This document shows, piece by piece, positions 7,457 to 13,265 of a DNA stretch of 13,265 nt (position 1 is its first letter; every line of letters begins with the position of its first letter). The position numbers and the translations under genes are program-made. A model generated the notes under the pieces. That model had not been told where the DNA came from and made no database searches. It was given only the letters and a program-made list of their open reading frames with translations. This DNA is from Bacteroidales bacterium UBA5206 (lineage in GTDB: Bacteria; Bacteroidota; Bacteroidia; Bacteroidales; Tenuifilaceae): the NCBI GenBank assembly GCA_002412705.1, contig DHVO01000075.1:6007-19271 (forward strand), in the 5' to 3' direction.

Positions 7457-8317
7457 TTACTTAAGCTTCACCCAAATCTCCGTTAAAAGATCATCCTCTG
7501 GAGTAACATCTGGGCTATTAAGGTACTTTTCGAAAGCGGGCTCGTCGCTAAACTCAACCTTATTCTCCTGCATCCACCTACCAAAGATGTAGCCATATGA
7601 GGGTAATAGGTTATTATATGAGCCCTTAACCGTGAACACTGCGTATTTACCAGCAGGAATGGTTTTCACACCAATTTTCCCCTCGGGTTTTACATCACCC
7701 GAAACGGCAATACAAGCCTCGTACCTGCACTTTTCGGGCTCAGTAATAGTAGGATCGTCGTGGCTAATGCTTAGGAATTGCGACGAGGGCCCCATTAACC
7801 CACGCTTTGATGCATACGCGCAGATGGTATCCCACGCAACCTGAGCACTTTTGTGGTAAGGCCCCATTGCAGAGGCAAAAATAACCTTAATATCGCCCTG
7901 CTGGGCGAAGCGGGGTTGTAAATCTAGTTCGTTCATAATCTCAACATTTTGCTTTAGACATGGAAACGGAACCTCAAGGTTACGATTAGCGCGAAAAAGT
8001 GAAGGAGTAAACCCAAACCTCTTTTTAAACGCCTTATTGTAGCTGGTGGGCGACTCGTACCCTATGTGGTACGCAATATCGGCAATGGACATATTGCTGT
8101 GCCGCAAAAGATGAGCCGATGCTGCCAACCGCACCCGTTGAACATATACACCTAGCGACTCCCCCAGATAAGCGCGCATTATCCGATGAAAGTGAAAGGG
8201 GGAACAGCACGACAATTCTGCCAAGGAGTTTAGATCCAAGGGCTCATCGAGATGATTGTTGATGTGCTGCAACACCCTGTTAATTCGCAAGAGGTAATCG
8301 TCATCGAGGCAAACCAT
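7457..8317 (-). CDS. AraC family transcriptional regulator with C-terminal GyrI-like domain
   Basis: DNA-binding regulator of the Rob/SoxS-like arrangement: the HTH is N-terminal and a GyrI-like small-molecule domain is C-terminal. In the 286-residue product the two helix-turn-helix units lie in about 10-108. They include LNSLAELSCCSPFHFHRIMR and MSIADIAYHIGYESPTSYNKAFKKRFGFTPS, the conserved second-helix signature. The GyrI-like part (about 128-286) has DDP (187-189), PAGKYAVFTVKGSY (221-234) and FEKYLNSP..TPEDDLLTEIWVKL, typical of proteins that bind hydrophobic or drug-like ligands. I chose the ATG at 8317. A TTG at 8377 would add 20 residues, but a TANNTTTG box at 8341-8348 (minus) would start transcription downstream of it. 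Target genes are unknown; autoregulation or control of the divergent kinase-like gene is possible through the direct repeat in the shared spacer. Confidence 0.92.
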   Translation of the reverse strand: MVCLDDDYLLRINRVLQHINNHLDEPLDLNSLAELSCCSPFHFHRIMRAYLGESLGVYVQRVRLAASAHLLRHSNMSIADIAYHIGYESPTSYNKAFKKRFGFTPSLFRANRNLEVPFPCLKQNVEIMNELDLQPRFAQQGDIKVIFASAMGPYHKSAQVAWDTICAYASKRGLMGPSSQFLSISHDDPTITEPEKCRYEACIAVSGDVKPEGKIGVKTIPAGKYAVFTVKGSYNNLLPSYGYIFGRWMQENKVEFSDEPAFEKYLNSPDVTPEDDLLTEIWVKLK

Positions 8318-8340
8318 AGTAGTTCCGTTTAGTTGTAAAG

Positions 8341-8348
8341 CAAAAATA
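8341..8348 (-). promoter_or_regulatory. Putative -7 promoter box for the AraC-type gene
   Basis: On the minus strand this reads TATTTTTG, an exact TANNTTTG match. A start site about 7 bases downstream would leave a leader of about 15-20 bases before the ATG at 8317. No TTG sits at the expected -33 distance, so support rests on the -7 box and its position. Confidence 0.4.
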
Positions 8349-8397
8349 CCACAAACTAGAAAGGTACACTTTTCCAATCTTGCTCAACTACTGCAAC

Positions 8398-8433
8398 GAG
8401 GTTAAAATCCAATTAAAGGAGAGGTTAAAATCC
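8398..8433. repeat. 13-bp direct repeat, possible operator
   Basis: GAGGTTAAAATCC occurs exactly twice, at 8398-8410 and 8421-8433, 23 bases apart start to start, about two helical turns. A third GTTAAAA follows at 8434-8440. The repeats lie between the two divergent promoters, about 80 bases upstream of the AraC-type ATG and 65 bases upstream of the kinase-like ATG. AraC-family proteins often bind tandem direct repeats of this size and spacing, so this is a candidate binding site for the neighbouring regulator. The binding itself is inference. Confidence 0.55.
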
Positions 8434-8465
8434 GTTAAAACGGCAAAACAGTTCACTCTTTTAAA

Positions 8466-8473
8466 TAAGTTTG
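8466..8473 (+). promoter_or_regulatory. Putative -7 promoter box for the kinase-like gene
   Basis: TAAGTTTG is an exact TANNTTTG match, 24 bases before the ATG at 8498, so the leader would be about 15-20 bases. There is no clear TTG at the -33 position. A promoter lacking a good -33 box and placed about 30 bases downstream of the direct repeats would be consistent with activator control, but this is not shown. Confidence 0.45.
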
Positions 8474-8497
8474 CCAAACATTTGCGCGTGAACCACA

Positions 8498-9268
8498 ATG
8501 AGAAACATAATAATAGACAACCATTTAACTCACCTAAACCCCCTTTTTGAGGAGATCTACACTGATTTTAACACAAAGGGTGAAATACTATATAGCAAGC
8601 GGAACGAGATTAGAATATTTGAATACAAAGGTGAAATGTACGCTGTAAAATCGTTTAGAATACCCAATATCATCAGTCGGATTATTTACAGCTTTTTTCG
8701 CCAATCGAAGGCAGAACGTTCCTTTAGGTATGCAAAAAGAGTTAGCGAACTTGGCGTTAACACGCCTACTCCAGTAGGTTACATAGAGGAAACTCGTTTG
8801 GGGTTGATTAGAAAAAGCTACTACGTATGCTTATACCAGCCTTACAACGAAACTCTTGGCGAAATAATTAACTCCAACAAAGCCCACAAAAACGAAATAC
8901 TAAAAGCCTTTGTTGATTTCACCTACAACAAACTGCACAAAAAGGGTATTTACCATAAGGATTACTCTGGAGGTAATATCCTTATAGAGAAACTAGAAAA
9001 CAACCAGTACAGCTTCTCTATTATTGACCTTAACCGAATTAGCTTTAAAAAGCGAATATCGGCCAGAAAGGGAATAGAAAATCTACGCCGATTATCGGGT
9101 AATACAAACATTGACGATTTGTCCACTATTGGGGAGGAGTACGCAAGGCTAAGCGGCGACGAATGGCCAAAGCGTACTATATTTAGGCTACTATACTACA
9201 CTTTAAGGTTTGAATTCTTCAAAATGGCAAAAAAGCACCTTAAGGAAAACTTCAGCACCCTTCTCTAG
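8498..9268 (+). CDS. Lipopolysaccharide (Kdo/WaaP/InaA-family) kinase-like protein
   Basis: 256-residue protein with the small protein-kinase-like fold used to phosphorylate lipopolysaccharide core sugars. Visible elements in order are AVKSF with K51 as the ATP lysine, E73 in KAERSF as the likely helix-C glutamate, HKDYSGGN (153-160) as the catalytic loop with D155 and N160, and IIDLNR (175-180) with D177 as the metal-binding aspartate. All catalytic positions are present, so it is likely active. Its substrate could be Kdo or heptose of the lipid A core, but is not proven. No signal peptide or membrane helix, so it should act at the cytoplasmic face. The coding sequence appears more AT-rich than its neighbours (hand count of 8581-8640: 18 of 60 G+C, against 31 of 60 at 9601-9660). 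Single-gene unit, divergent from the AraC-type gene; its TAG abuts the stop of the convergent permease gene. Confidence 0.85.
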   Translation: MRNIIIDNHLTHLNPLFEEIYTDFNTKGEILYSKRNEIRIFEYKGEMYAVKSFRIPNIISRIIYSFFRQSKAERSFRYAKRVSELGVNTPTPVGYIEETRLGLIRKSYYVCLYQPYNETLGEIINSNKAHKNEILKAFVDFTYNKLHKKGIYHKDYSGGNILIEKLENNQYSFSIIDLNRISFKKRISARKGIENLRRLSGNTNIDDLSTIGEEYARLSGDEWPKRTIFRLLYYTLRFEFFKMAKKHLKENFSTLL

Positions 9269-10516
9269 CTATTTGCCCAGTTCACGGGGGTCAAGGGCAT
9301 CGCGTAGTCCATTGCCAATAATAGTAAAGGCTAGCACAAAGAGCATTATGGCAAAGCCGGGCAGAAAGGCTAAGTAAGCCTTATCCATAATGATATACCC
9401 GTAGTGCTCCTTTATCATTGTGCCCCACGATGGAATTGGCGGTTGTACACCTATGCCAAGAAAGCTAAGCCCAGCCTCAAGTAGAATGGCTGTTGCAAAG
9501 TTACCCGCAGAAATTATTATTACAGGGCTAAGCACATTGGGCACAATGTGCTTAAATATTATGCGTGCACGGCTATAACCCAAAACCACAGCGGCTTCAA
9601 CAAACTCCTTTTCGCGTACACTAATAACCTGTCCTCGCACAACCCTTGCCACCTCAACCCACATGGTTAGGCCAACGGCAACAAAAATCTGCCAGAAGCC
9701 TTTGCCTATAACCATTGTAAGCGCAATTACCATTAAAAGCGTGGGTACAGACCATACAACATTAACAAACCACATAACAGCATCATCTAGCCATCCCCGG
9801 AAATAGCCTGCACTTGCACCTAGGGTTATGCCAATCAGCAAGGAAATTGCCACTGCAATAAAACCAACCGATAGCGAAATTCGGGCACCAATAAGTAAAC
9901 GGCTAAGCATATCGCGACCAAAGCGGTCGGTACCCAAATAGTAACTCTTTCGCACAACATTCTCGGCAGCAAACTGCTCCTCAAGCAAAGCAAGAGGCAC
10001 CGCTTCTTTCACAATATCATTATCCAGAAATTGAACCGAGGCACTGGCCGCATCGTAATGGAAGGCGGTGTTAGCGCCATAAAGAGCCAATGGCAATGGC
10101 AACTCTCGCTCAATAACTACAGCAGAATCAATATCATTAAACTCTGTATAGTAAACGTCTCCATTGCGGAACCACCAGCTATTAACAGGAATCTCATCAT
10201 ATGGCAACTGCTCACCATAAAGCATTCGGGTAAAGAAGTTTCGCGACTTAGCAACATGTTCTCGTTTCAACCTAAGCACAGTTACTGAAAATCCAGGGCT
10301 TCGGGTTGCTATTTCCAGATGCTGACTATTGGCATAGGGCGAACTGTCGGGTGTTATAGAGTAGCCCAAAAGAGCAATCGCAGCGCAAAGCACTATGAAC
10401 AGGAACGAGGCAACAGCCATTCCGTTCTGCTTGAACCTTGCAATGGCAATTCGCCACGGCGAACCGCTCCTGCCCTTACCTACTAGCTGCTGGCCATTAT
10501 CCTTCGCGACTTCCAC
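9269..10516 (-). CDS. DppC/OppC-type ABC transporter permease with large insert
   Basis: Inner-membrane permease of the dipeptide/oligopeptide/nickel ABC importer family. In the 415-residue product the first helix is at about 34-52. Then comes an insert (about 60-190) with no membrane segment, where typical ~300-residue DppC proteins have a short loop. The canonical core follows: LGTDRFGRDMLSRLLIGARISLSVG (194-218), helices, the EAA coupling loop EAAVVLGYSRARIIFKHIVPN (307-327), GLSFLGIGVQPPIPSWG (349-365) and NGLRDALDPRE near the end. Upstream of the first helix, RFKQNG matches the usual DppC lead-in, so the GTG at 10516 is kept over the internal ATG at 10420. This overlaps the glycosyltransferase gene by 34 bases. 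No DppB partner, ATPase or binding protein is encoded in the window; the rest of the transporter must be elsewhere. Third gene of the minus-strand operon. Confidence 0.9.
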   Translation of the reverse strand: MEVAKDNGQQLVGKGRSGSPWRIAIARFKQNGMAVASFLFIVLCAAIALLGYSITPDSSPYANSQHLEIATRSPGFSVTVLRLKREHVAKSRNFFTRMLYGEQLPYDEIPVNSWWFRNGDVYYTEFNDIDSAVVIERELPLPLALYGANTAFHYDAASASVQFLDNDIVKEAVPLALLEEQFAAENVVRKSYYLGTDRFGRDMLSRLLIGARISLSVGFIAVAISLLIGITLGASAGYFRGWLDDAVMWFVNVVWSVPTLLMVIALTMVIGKGFWQIFVAVGLTMWVEVARVVRGQVISVREKEFVEAAVVLGYSRARIIFKHIVPNVLSPVIIISAGNFATAILLEAGLSFLGIGVQPPIPSWGTMIKEHYGYIIMDKAYLAFLPGFAIMLFVLAFTIIGNGLRDALDPRELGK

Positions 10517-11610
10517 TTATACACTGGTATTAGTAACGACACAAAAACAGTAACCACCACGTAAATGGGGTAAACCACTTGCAAAGGTATAAAAAGCCAA
10601 ACAAGCCCACGCCTGTTTAGAAACTTAAGGTGAGGATAAACCAGGAGTATATCTACAGCAACTTTAACACTCCAAACAAGCACAAATAAAGGAAAAAGCG
10701 CCTTACAATAAAATGAAGTGAAAATAGCCCCCACAACGAGTAAAAGGTTTATCATTAAAACGGTAGCACCAACAGTAATGGTTTGCCTATCGGTATAAGC
10801 AGGAGCCTTACCAGCCCAGCGTAACCGCTGAACAAATGGCGAACTTGAGGCTAGGGTTGAGGCCATTGCCCCAGCAGAAAGAAGGTAACCCATTTTTGCG
10901 TTAGGTAACCCCTTTACGTAATGCAGCAAGAACATATCGTCGCCACTTGGTATGTGGCTTTTAAAAACATCCCGAGGAGTAGCAAAAACGCTTCGCCTAA
11001 CCAATAGATTTGCTGAACTGGCCATAATGGGCATCCCAACACCAAAGCCACCAGCTGTTGAAGCGCTTAGCGCAGCATACTCCAGAGTTTGCAGCAATCC
11101 TAACCGCACACCCAACACATCAACAGGCCCTTGCAGCAACATTAGCCCCTGGGAGTTAGCAAAGCAGAGCATATCCCTTAGCCATGATGGGGGAACGGTA
11201 GAATCGGCATCAAAAAGCATAACGTAGTCACCCATTGCAAATTGAAGAGCATGCTGCAAGGCCGATTTTTTCCCTGCTAACCCAAAGGGCAACGATATAA
11301 CACGAAAATAACTATCGCCATGAACAAGCGTTGTTGCAATTTCCAAAGAACTATCGGTAGAGCCATCGTTAACAAGAATCACATCAAACTGAGATGAATC
11401 CAGTTCCTGATTACGCAAACAGGCTACAAGCCCAGGCAAATTCCGCTCCTCGTTCCTAAATGGAACCACAACAGTAACCGAACTCTTACAACAGAAGTGA
11501 CTGGCATGGCTACTCTGCTTAAAAACCCTTTGCCACCCTATGCTGAACATAAGAATAGTTACAACATAAGCAAGGGCAGAGAGTGCAAGCAAAATAGCAA
11601 TAAACACCAT
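10483..11610 (-). CDS. Family 2 glycosyltransferase, membrane-anchored
   Basis: 375 residues. An N-terminal membrane helix (about 2-25) precedes a GT-A domain starting VTVVVPFRNEERNL (45-58). The nucleotide-sugar motifs are NDGSTD (81-86) and the metal-binding DAD (134-136). GDD (223-225) stands at the catalytic-base position, and QRLRW (261-265) matches the Q(R/Q)xRW motif of processive and related GT2 enzymes. Two or three C-terminal membrane helices follow (about 280-300, 305-324, 337-362), ending in KWKSRR. The active site faces the cytoplasm; the acceptor may be lipid-linked, and donor and acceptor are unknown. The start is the ATG at 11608-11610, two bases after the aminotransferase stop, so the two are co-transcribed and probably coupled. 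Its 3' end overlaps the permease start. Confidence 0.9.
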   Translation of the reverse strand: MVFIAILLALSALAYVVTILMFSIGWQRVFKQSSHASHFCCKSSVTVVVPFRNEERNLPGLVACLRNQELDSSQFDVILVNDGSTDSSLEIATTLVHGDSYFRVISLPFGLAGKKSALQHALQFAMGDYVMLFDADSTVPPSWLRDMLCFANSQGLMLLQGPVDVLGVRLGLLQTLEYAALSASTAGGFGVGMPIMASSANLLVRRSVFATPRDVFKSHIPSGDDMFLLHYVKGLPNAKMGYLLSAGAMASTLASSSPFVQRLRWAGKAPAYTDRQTITVGATVLMINLLLVVGAIFTSFYCKALFPLFVLVWSVKVAVDILLVYPHLKFLNRRGLVWLFIPLQVVYPIYVVVTVFVSLLIPVYKWKSRRIMASS

Positions 11611-11612
11611 AA

Positions 11613-12740
11613 CTACACAGATTTTACAAAACGCTCAATGGCAGGAATTGCCTGCTCAATATCGGCAATGGGACGAGCCACGTTAAAACGAATCCAGTTA
11701 CTAAAATCCTTGCTAAAATGCTCACCAGGAATGGAGGCCACCATCTCGGTTTCGTAGAGATTTGATGCAAACTGAAACCCATCGGTTAATGGCTCCGGGA
11801 GCTTAGCCCAAACAAAGCATCCACCATCGATTGATGGAATAGAAAATCCCTGTTGAGTTAGTGCACTGGACAGCAAACCGAAGGAGTGCGACACCCGCTC
11901 CCTAAAACTGTCAACAAAAGCATTGCCATAGCGGCTCTCGGCCAAGTACCTCGCTAACGCTACCTGTAGCAACGACGGAGCGCAAAGCCCAACATAGTCG
12001 TGCACCGACCGCACTCCCTGCACATGGCTACTGTGCATTAGCACATAGCCAATTCGCCAACCAGTTATGCACAGCATTTTGGAGAAGCTATCAACAACAA
12101 ACAAGTTTTTACAAACTATATCGTAAGGCACATAGGGTTTTTGTGTAAAGTAAAGCTCTTGGTAAACCGCATCGAAAACCAAATAAAAGTCCAGTTCCTC
12201 CGCTAGTTCAACCATGCGAAGCACATCGGCCTTACTCCATACCTTACCAAAGGGATTTCCCGGGCTACTAAGAAAAACCAACTTTACACGATGCTCTTTT
12301 ATGGTTGTTACAAGGGCCTCCTCATTAAAACTATAGCTATCGGCCAGTGGAATGGAGTGATATGAATTCCCAAAGATGGCGGGAAGCTGAACATAACTTT
12401 CATACGCAGGCTCAAACGACGCCACGGCAAAACCCTTACCCAGAATTTTCTGCAAATAGGTGAATACCAAAGAAAGGCCCTCGGTGGCACCTTGCACAAC
12501 AAGCAGGTTATCGCGATTTACGGAGTGCTTATGCGCTATAATGCTAAGCAAATCGGGGTTACCAACACCTGGAGCGTACTGATGTACAGGTTGGGTTGAC
12601 ACGGCTTGCAGTACTTCAACAAGTTGCTGCGGAGGCTGAAAGCCAGGAATTCCCTGTGCTAGGTTTATTCCTCCGCGACTCTTTACCATATTGCTAAAAT
12701 GGCTTATGTATGAGCCCGAAGGCTTGTTGTAGGTTTTCAT
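11613..12740 (-). CDS. PLP-dependent aminotransferase, class I/II (methionine/kynurenine aminotransferase-like)
   Basis: Cytoplasmic transaminase of fold type I, 375 residues. INLAQGIPGFQPP (25-37) and QYAPGVGNPDL (54-64) are the substrate-loop signatures of the YbdL/kynurenine aminotransferase subgroup. GATEGLSL (84-91) binds the cofactor phosphate region. SSPGNPFGKVW (158-168) holds the conserved N162. FDAVYQELYF (189-198) holds D190 and Y193, which contact the pyridine ring. SFSKMLCITGWRIGY (218-232) contains the Schiff-base lysine K221. WIRFNVARP (349-357) holds the carboxylate-binding arginine R351. All key residues are present. Substrate preference cannot be fixed by reading; methionine, glutamine or aromatic amino acids are plausible. 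The start is the ATG at 12738-12740. First gene of the operon with the glycosyltransferase and permease genes; no TANNTTTG box was found directly upstream. Confidence 0.93.
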   Translation of the reverse strand: MKTYNKPSGSYISHFSNMVKSRGGINLAQGIPGFQPPQQLVEVLQAVSTQPVHQYAPGVGNPDLLSIIAHKHSVNRDNLLVVQGATEGLSLVFTYLQKILGKGFAVASFEPAYESYVQLPAIFGNSYHSIPLADSYSFNEEALVTTIKEHRVKLVFLSSPGNPFGKVWSKADVLRMVELAEELDFYLVFDAVYQELYFTQKPYVPYDIVCKNLFVVDSFSKMLCITGWRIGYVLMHSSHVQGVRSVHDYVGLCAPSLLQVALARYLAESRYGNAFVDSFRERVSHSFGLLSSALTQQGFSIPSIDGGCFVWAKLPEPLTDGFQFASNLYETEMVASIPGEHFSKDFSNWIRFNVARPIADIEQAIPAIERFVKSV

Positions 12741-12759
12741 AATTCGATTAAACGATAAT

Positions 12760-12803
12760 AATAGAACACAAATAGAACGGATTTTACGGATTAACGCAAA
12801 TTA
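12760..12803. repeat. Partial copy of the AATAGAACACA repeat
   Basis: AATAGAACACAAAT (12760-12773) is identical to 13012-13025, and it is followed by AT-rich text (ACGGATTTTACGGATTAACG) of the same style as the AACACAGAT motifs further right. It ends just upstream of the aminotransferase start. Degenerate 'aacacagat/acggatt' strings of this kind are common intergenic repeats in Bacteroidota as I remember them; no search was run. Confidence 0.5.
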
Positions 12804-12890
12804 AAGGTGATGACACGAGCCCCTATTTCGCCTAGCCTGAAAAGGATTAACAACGAAAACTTGACCATTTCGGTGCCAAACCAAACAAAT

Positions 12891-12910
12891 CGCCACATGA
12901 TTATGTGGCG
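12891..12910. other. Small perfect hairpin
   Basis: CGCCACAT (12891-12898) and ATGTGGCG (12903-12910) form a perfect 8-bp stem with a GATT loop. No T run follows on the plus strand. On the minus strand the following bases (ATTTGTTTGG) are only moderately T-rich. It may be a weak terminator, a leader structure or a protein site; the function is open. Confidence 0.5.
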
Positions 12911-12992
12911 CTACATAATTGCTATTGGCAACGGTTCTGGCAGTTTATATCTCCCATTTCGTTTTTCATTTCATCTCGCTCCATCCACGTCA

Positions 12993-13206
12993 TCAAACTT
13001 CCTCCAATTCTAATAGAACACAAATAACACAGAAATTACAGATGAACACAGATAATCAAATTTTTCCGCTAACTTCCGACTAACTTCTATCTTCTTCCTC
13101 TTCCTCAAACTCCCTCCAATTTAATAGAACACAGATTTTCCAGAGGAACACAAAGTAAGAGAAATCATTCCGCTAACTCCCGACTAACTCCATCTTCCTC
13201 CTCTCC
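12993..13206. repeat. Two adjacent diverged direct repeats of about 100-110 bases
   Basis: Copy 1 (12993-13104) and copy 2 (13105-about 13206) both run TCAAACT.CCTCCAATT, then AATAGAACACA, then a variable AT-rich middle with GAACACA, then CCGCTAACT.CCGACTAACT, then ATCTTC.TCCTCT. The ends are well conserved. The middle differs by substitutions and a gap of about 7 bases. The copies abut with no spacer. This reads as an old tandem duplication of an intergenic element. Confidence 0.8.
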
Positions 13207-13265
13207 CCCAAGGAACCCACGCACCCACAAGAGCAGGAAGGCCAACATTTACAATCCATAACAGC

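Larger units (their letters stand above)
12741..13265. other. Gene-free region with repeats upstream of the aminotransferase operon
   Basis: 525 bases with no convincing gene. Stops are frequent in every frame and the one longer plus-strand frame (12807-13013) has no recognisable protein features. The right two-thirds is strongly strand-asymmetric, with pyrimidine runs such as CTTCTTCCTCTTCCTC on the plus strand. It contains three copies of AATAGAACACA, a two-copy adjacent repeat and a small hairpin, listed separately. The promoter of the minus-strand operon should be in its left part but I could not identify it. Confidence 0.7.

Noticed and set aside
8318..8377. Extended AraC-type protein from the TTG at 8377
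   Set aside because: The extra 20 residues are not part of the AraC fold, and the likely promoter box at 8341-8348 lies downstream of this start.
1113..9268. Idea that kpsF/kdsD and the Kdo/WaaP-type kinase-like gene form one lipopolysaccharide cluster
   Set aside because: They are more than 6 kb apart, in different transcription units with unrelated genes between; both touch Kdo or core chemistry but the layout gives no sign of a joint locus.
12807..13013. 68-codon plus-strand reading frame in the right intergenic region
   Set aside because: No recognisable domain, no ribosome binding site or promoter, runs into the repeat copy, and has a composition unlike the real genes here.
12760..13206. 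CRISPR-like array
   Set aside because: The repeats are few, diverged, of unequal spacing and lack regular spacers; no cas genes are present.
13184..13265. Minus-strand frame open to the right edge, possibly the end of a gene outside the window
   Set aside because: Only 26 codons, its stop lies inside the repeat copy, and a second minus-strand frame is open over the same stretch. Too little to call.

Overview
The window looks like ordinary chromosome from a Bacteroidota bacterium, probably of the Bacteroidales/Marinilabiliales type. Four things suggest this. There is a secreted protein with a type A Por/type IX secretion (T9SS) C-terminal sorting domain. The window opens inside an outer-membrane protein with a carboxypeptidase-like regulatory domain. 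Shine-Dalgarno sequences are mostly weak. Several gene starts are preceded by the Bacteroidota -7 promoter box TANNTTTG. No tRNA, rRNA, CRISPR array, transposase or phage gene was seen.

Layout. Positions 1-2075 (minus strand) hold a probable operon, read right to left: kpsF/kdsD (arabinose-5-phosphate isomerase, first step of Kdo synthesis), tatC (twin-arginine translocase) and the start of a carboxypeptidase-regulatory-domain surface protein that runs off the left edge. Divergent from it, 2304-4499 (plus) encodes a RecQ helicase, closed by a clear hairpin terminator. Next, 4592-7393 (plus) is a compact three-gene unit: a BcrA/LanF-like ABC ATPase, its ABC-2 permease, and a T9SS-exported protein of unknown function. 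It ends in a perfect 11-bp hairpin terminator.

Positions 7457-8317 (minus) encode an AraC-type regulator with a GyrI-like effector domain. Divergent from it, 8498-9268 (plus) encodes a Kdo/WaaP-family kinase-like protein. The 180-bp spacer between them holds an exact 13-bp direct repeat that could be an operator. The kinase-like gene meets the next, convergent gene stop-to-stop with no base between them. Positions 9269-12740 (minus) form a second tight operon, read right to left: a PLP-dependent aminotransferase, a family-2 membrane glycosyltransferase, and a DppC-type ABC permease with a large insert after its first membrane helix.

The last 525 bases (12741-13265) have no convincing gene. 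They carry two adjacent diverged copies of a roughly 100-110-base repeat, a third partial match, and a small perfect hairpin.

No obviously new large system is visible. The observations most worth following are the ABC transporter plus T9SS protein unit, the operator-like direct repeat by the AraC gene, and the intergenic repeat family at the right end.
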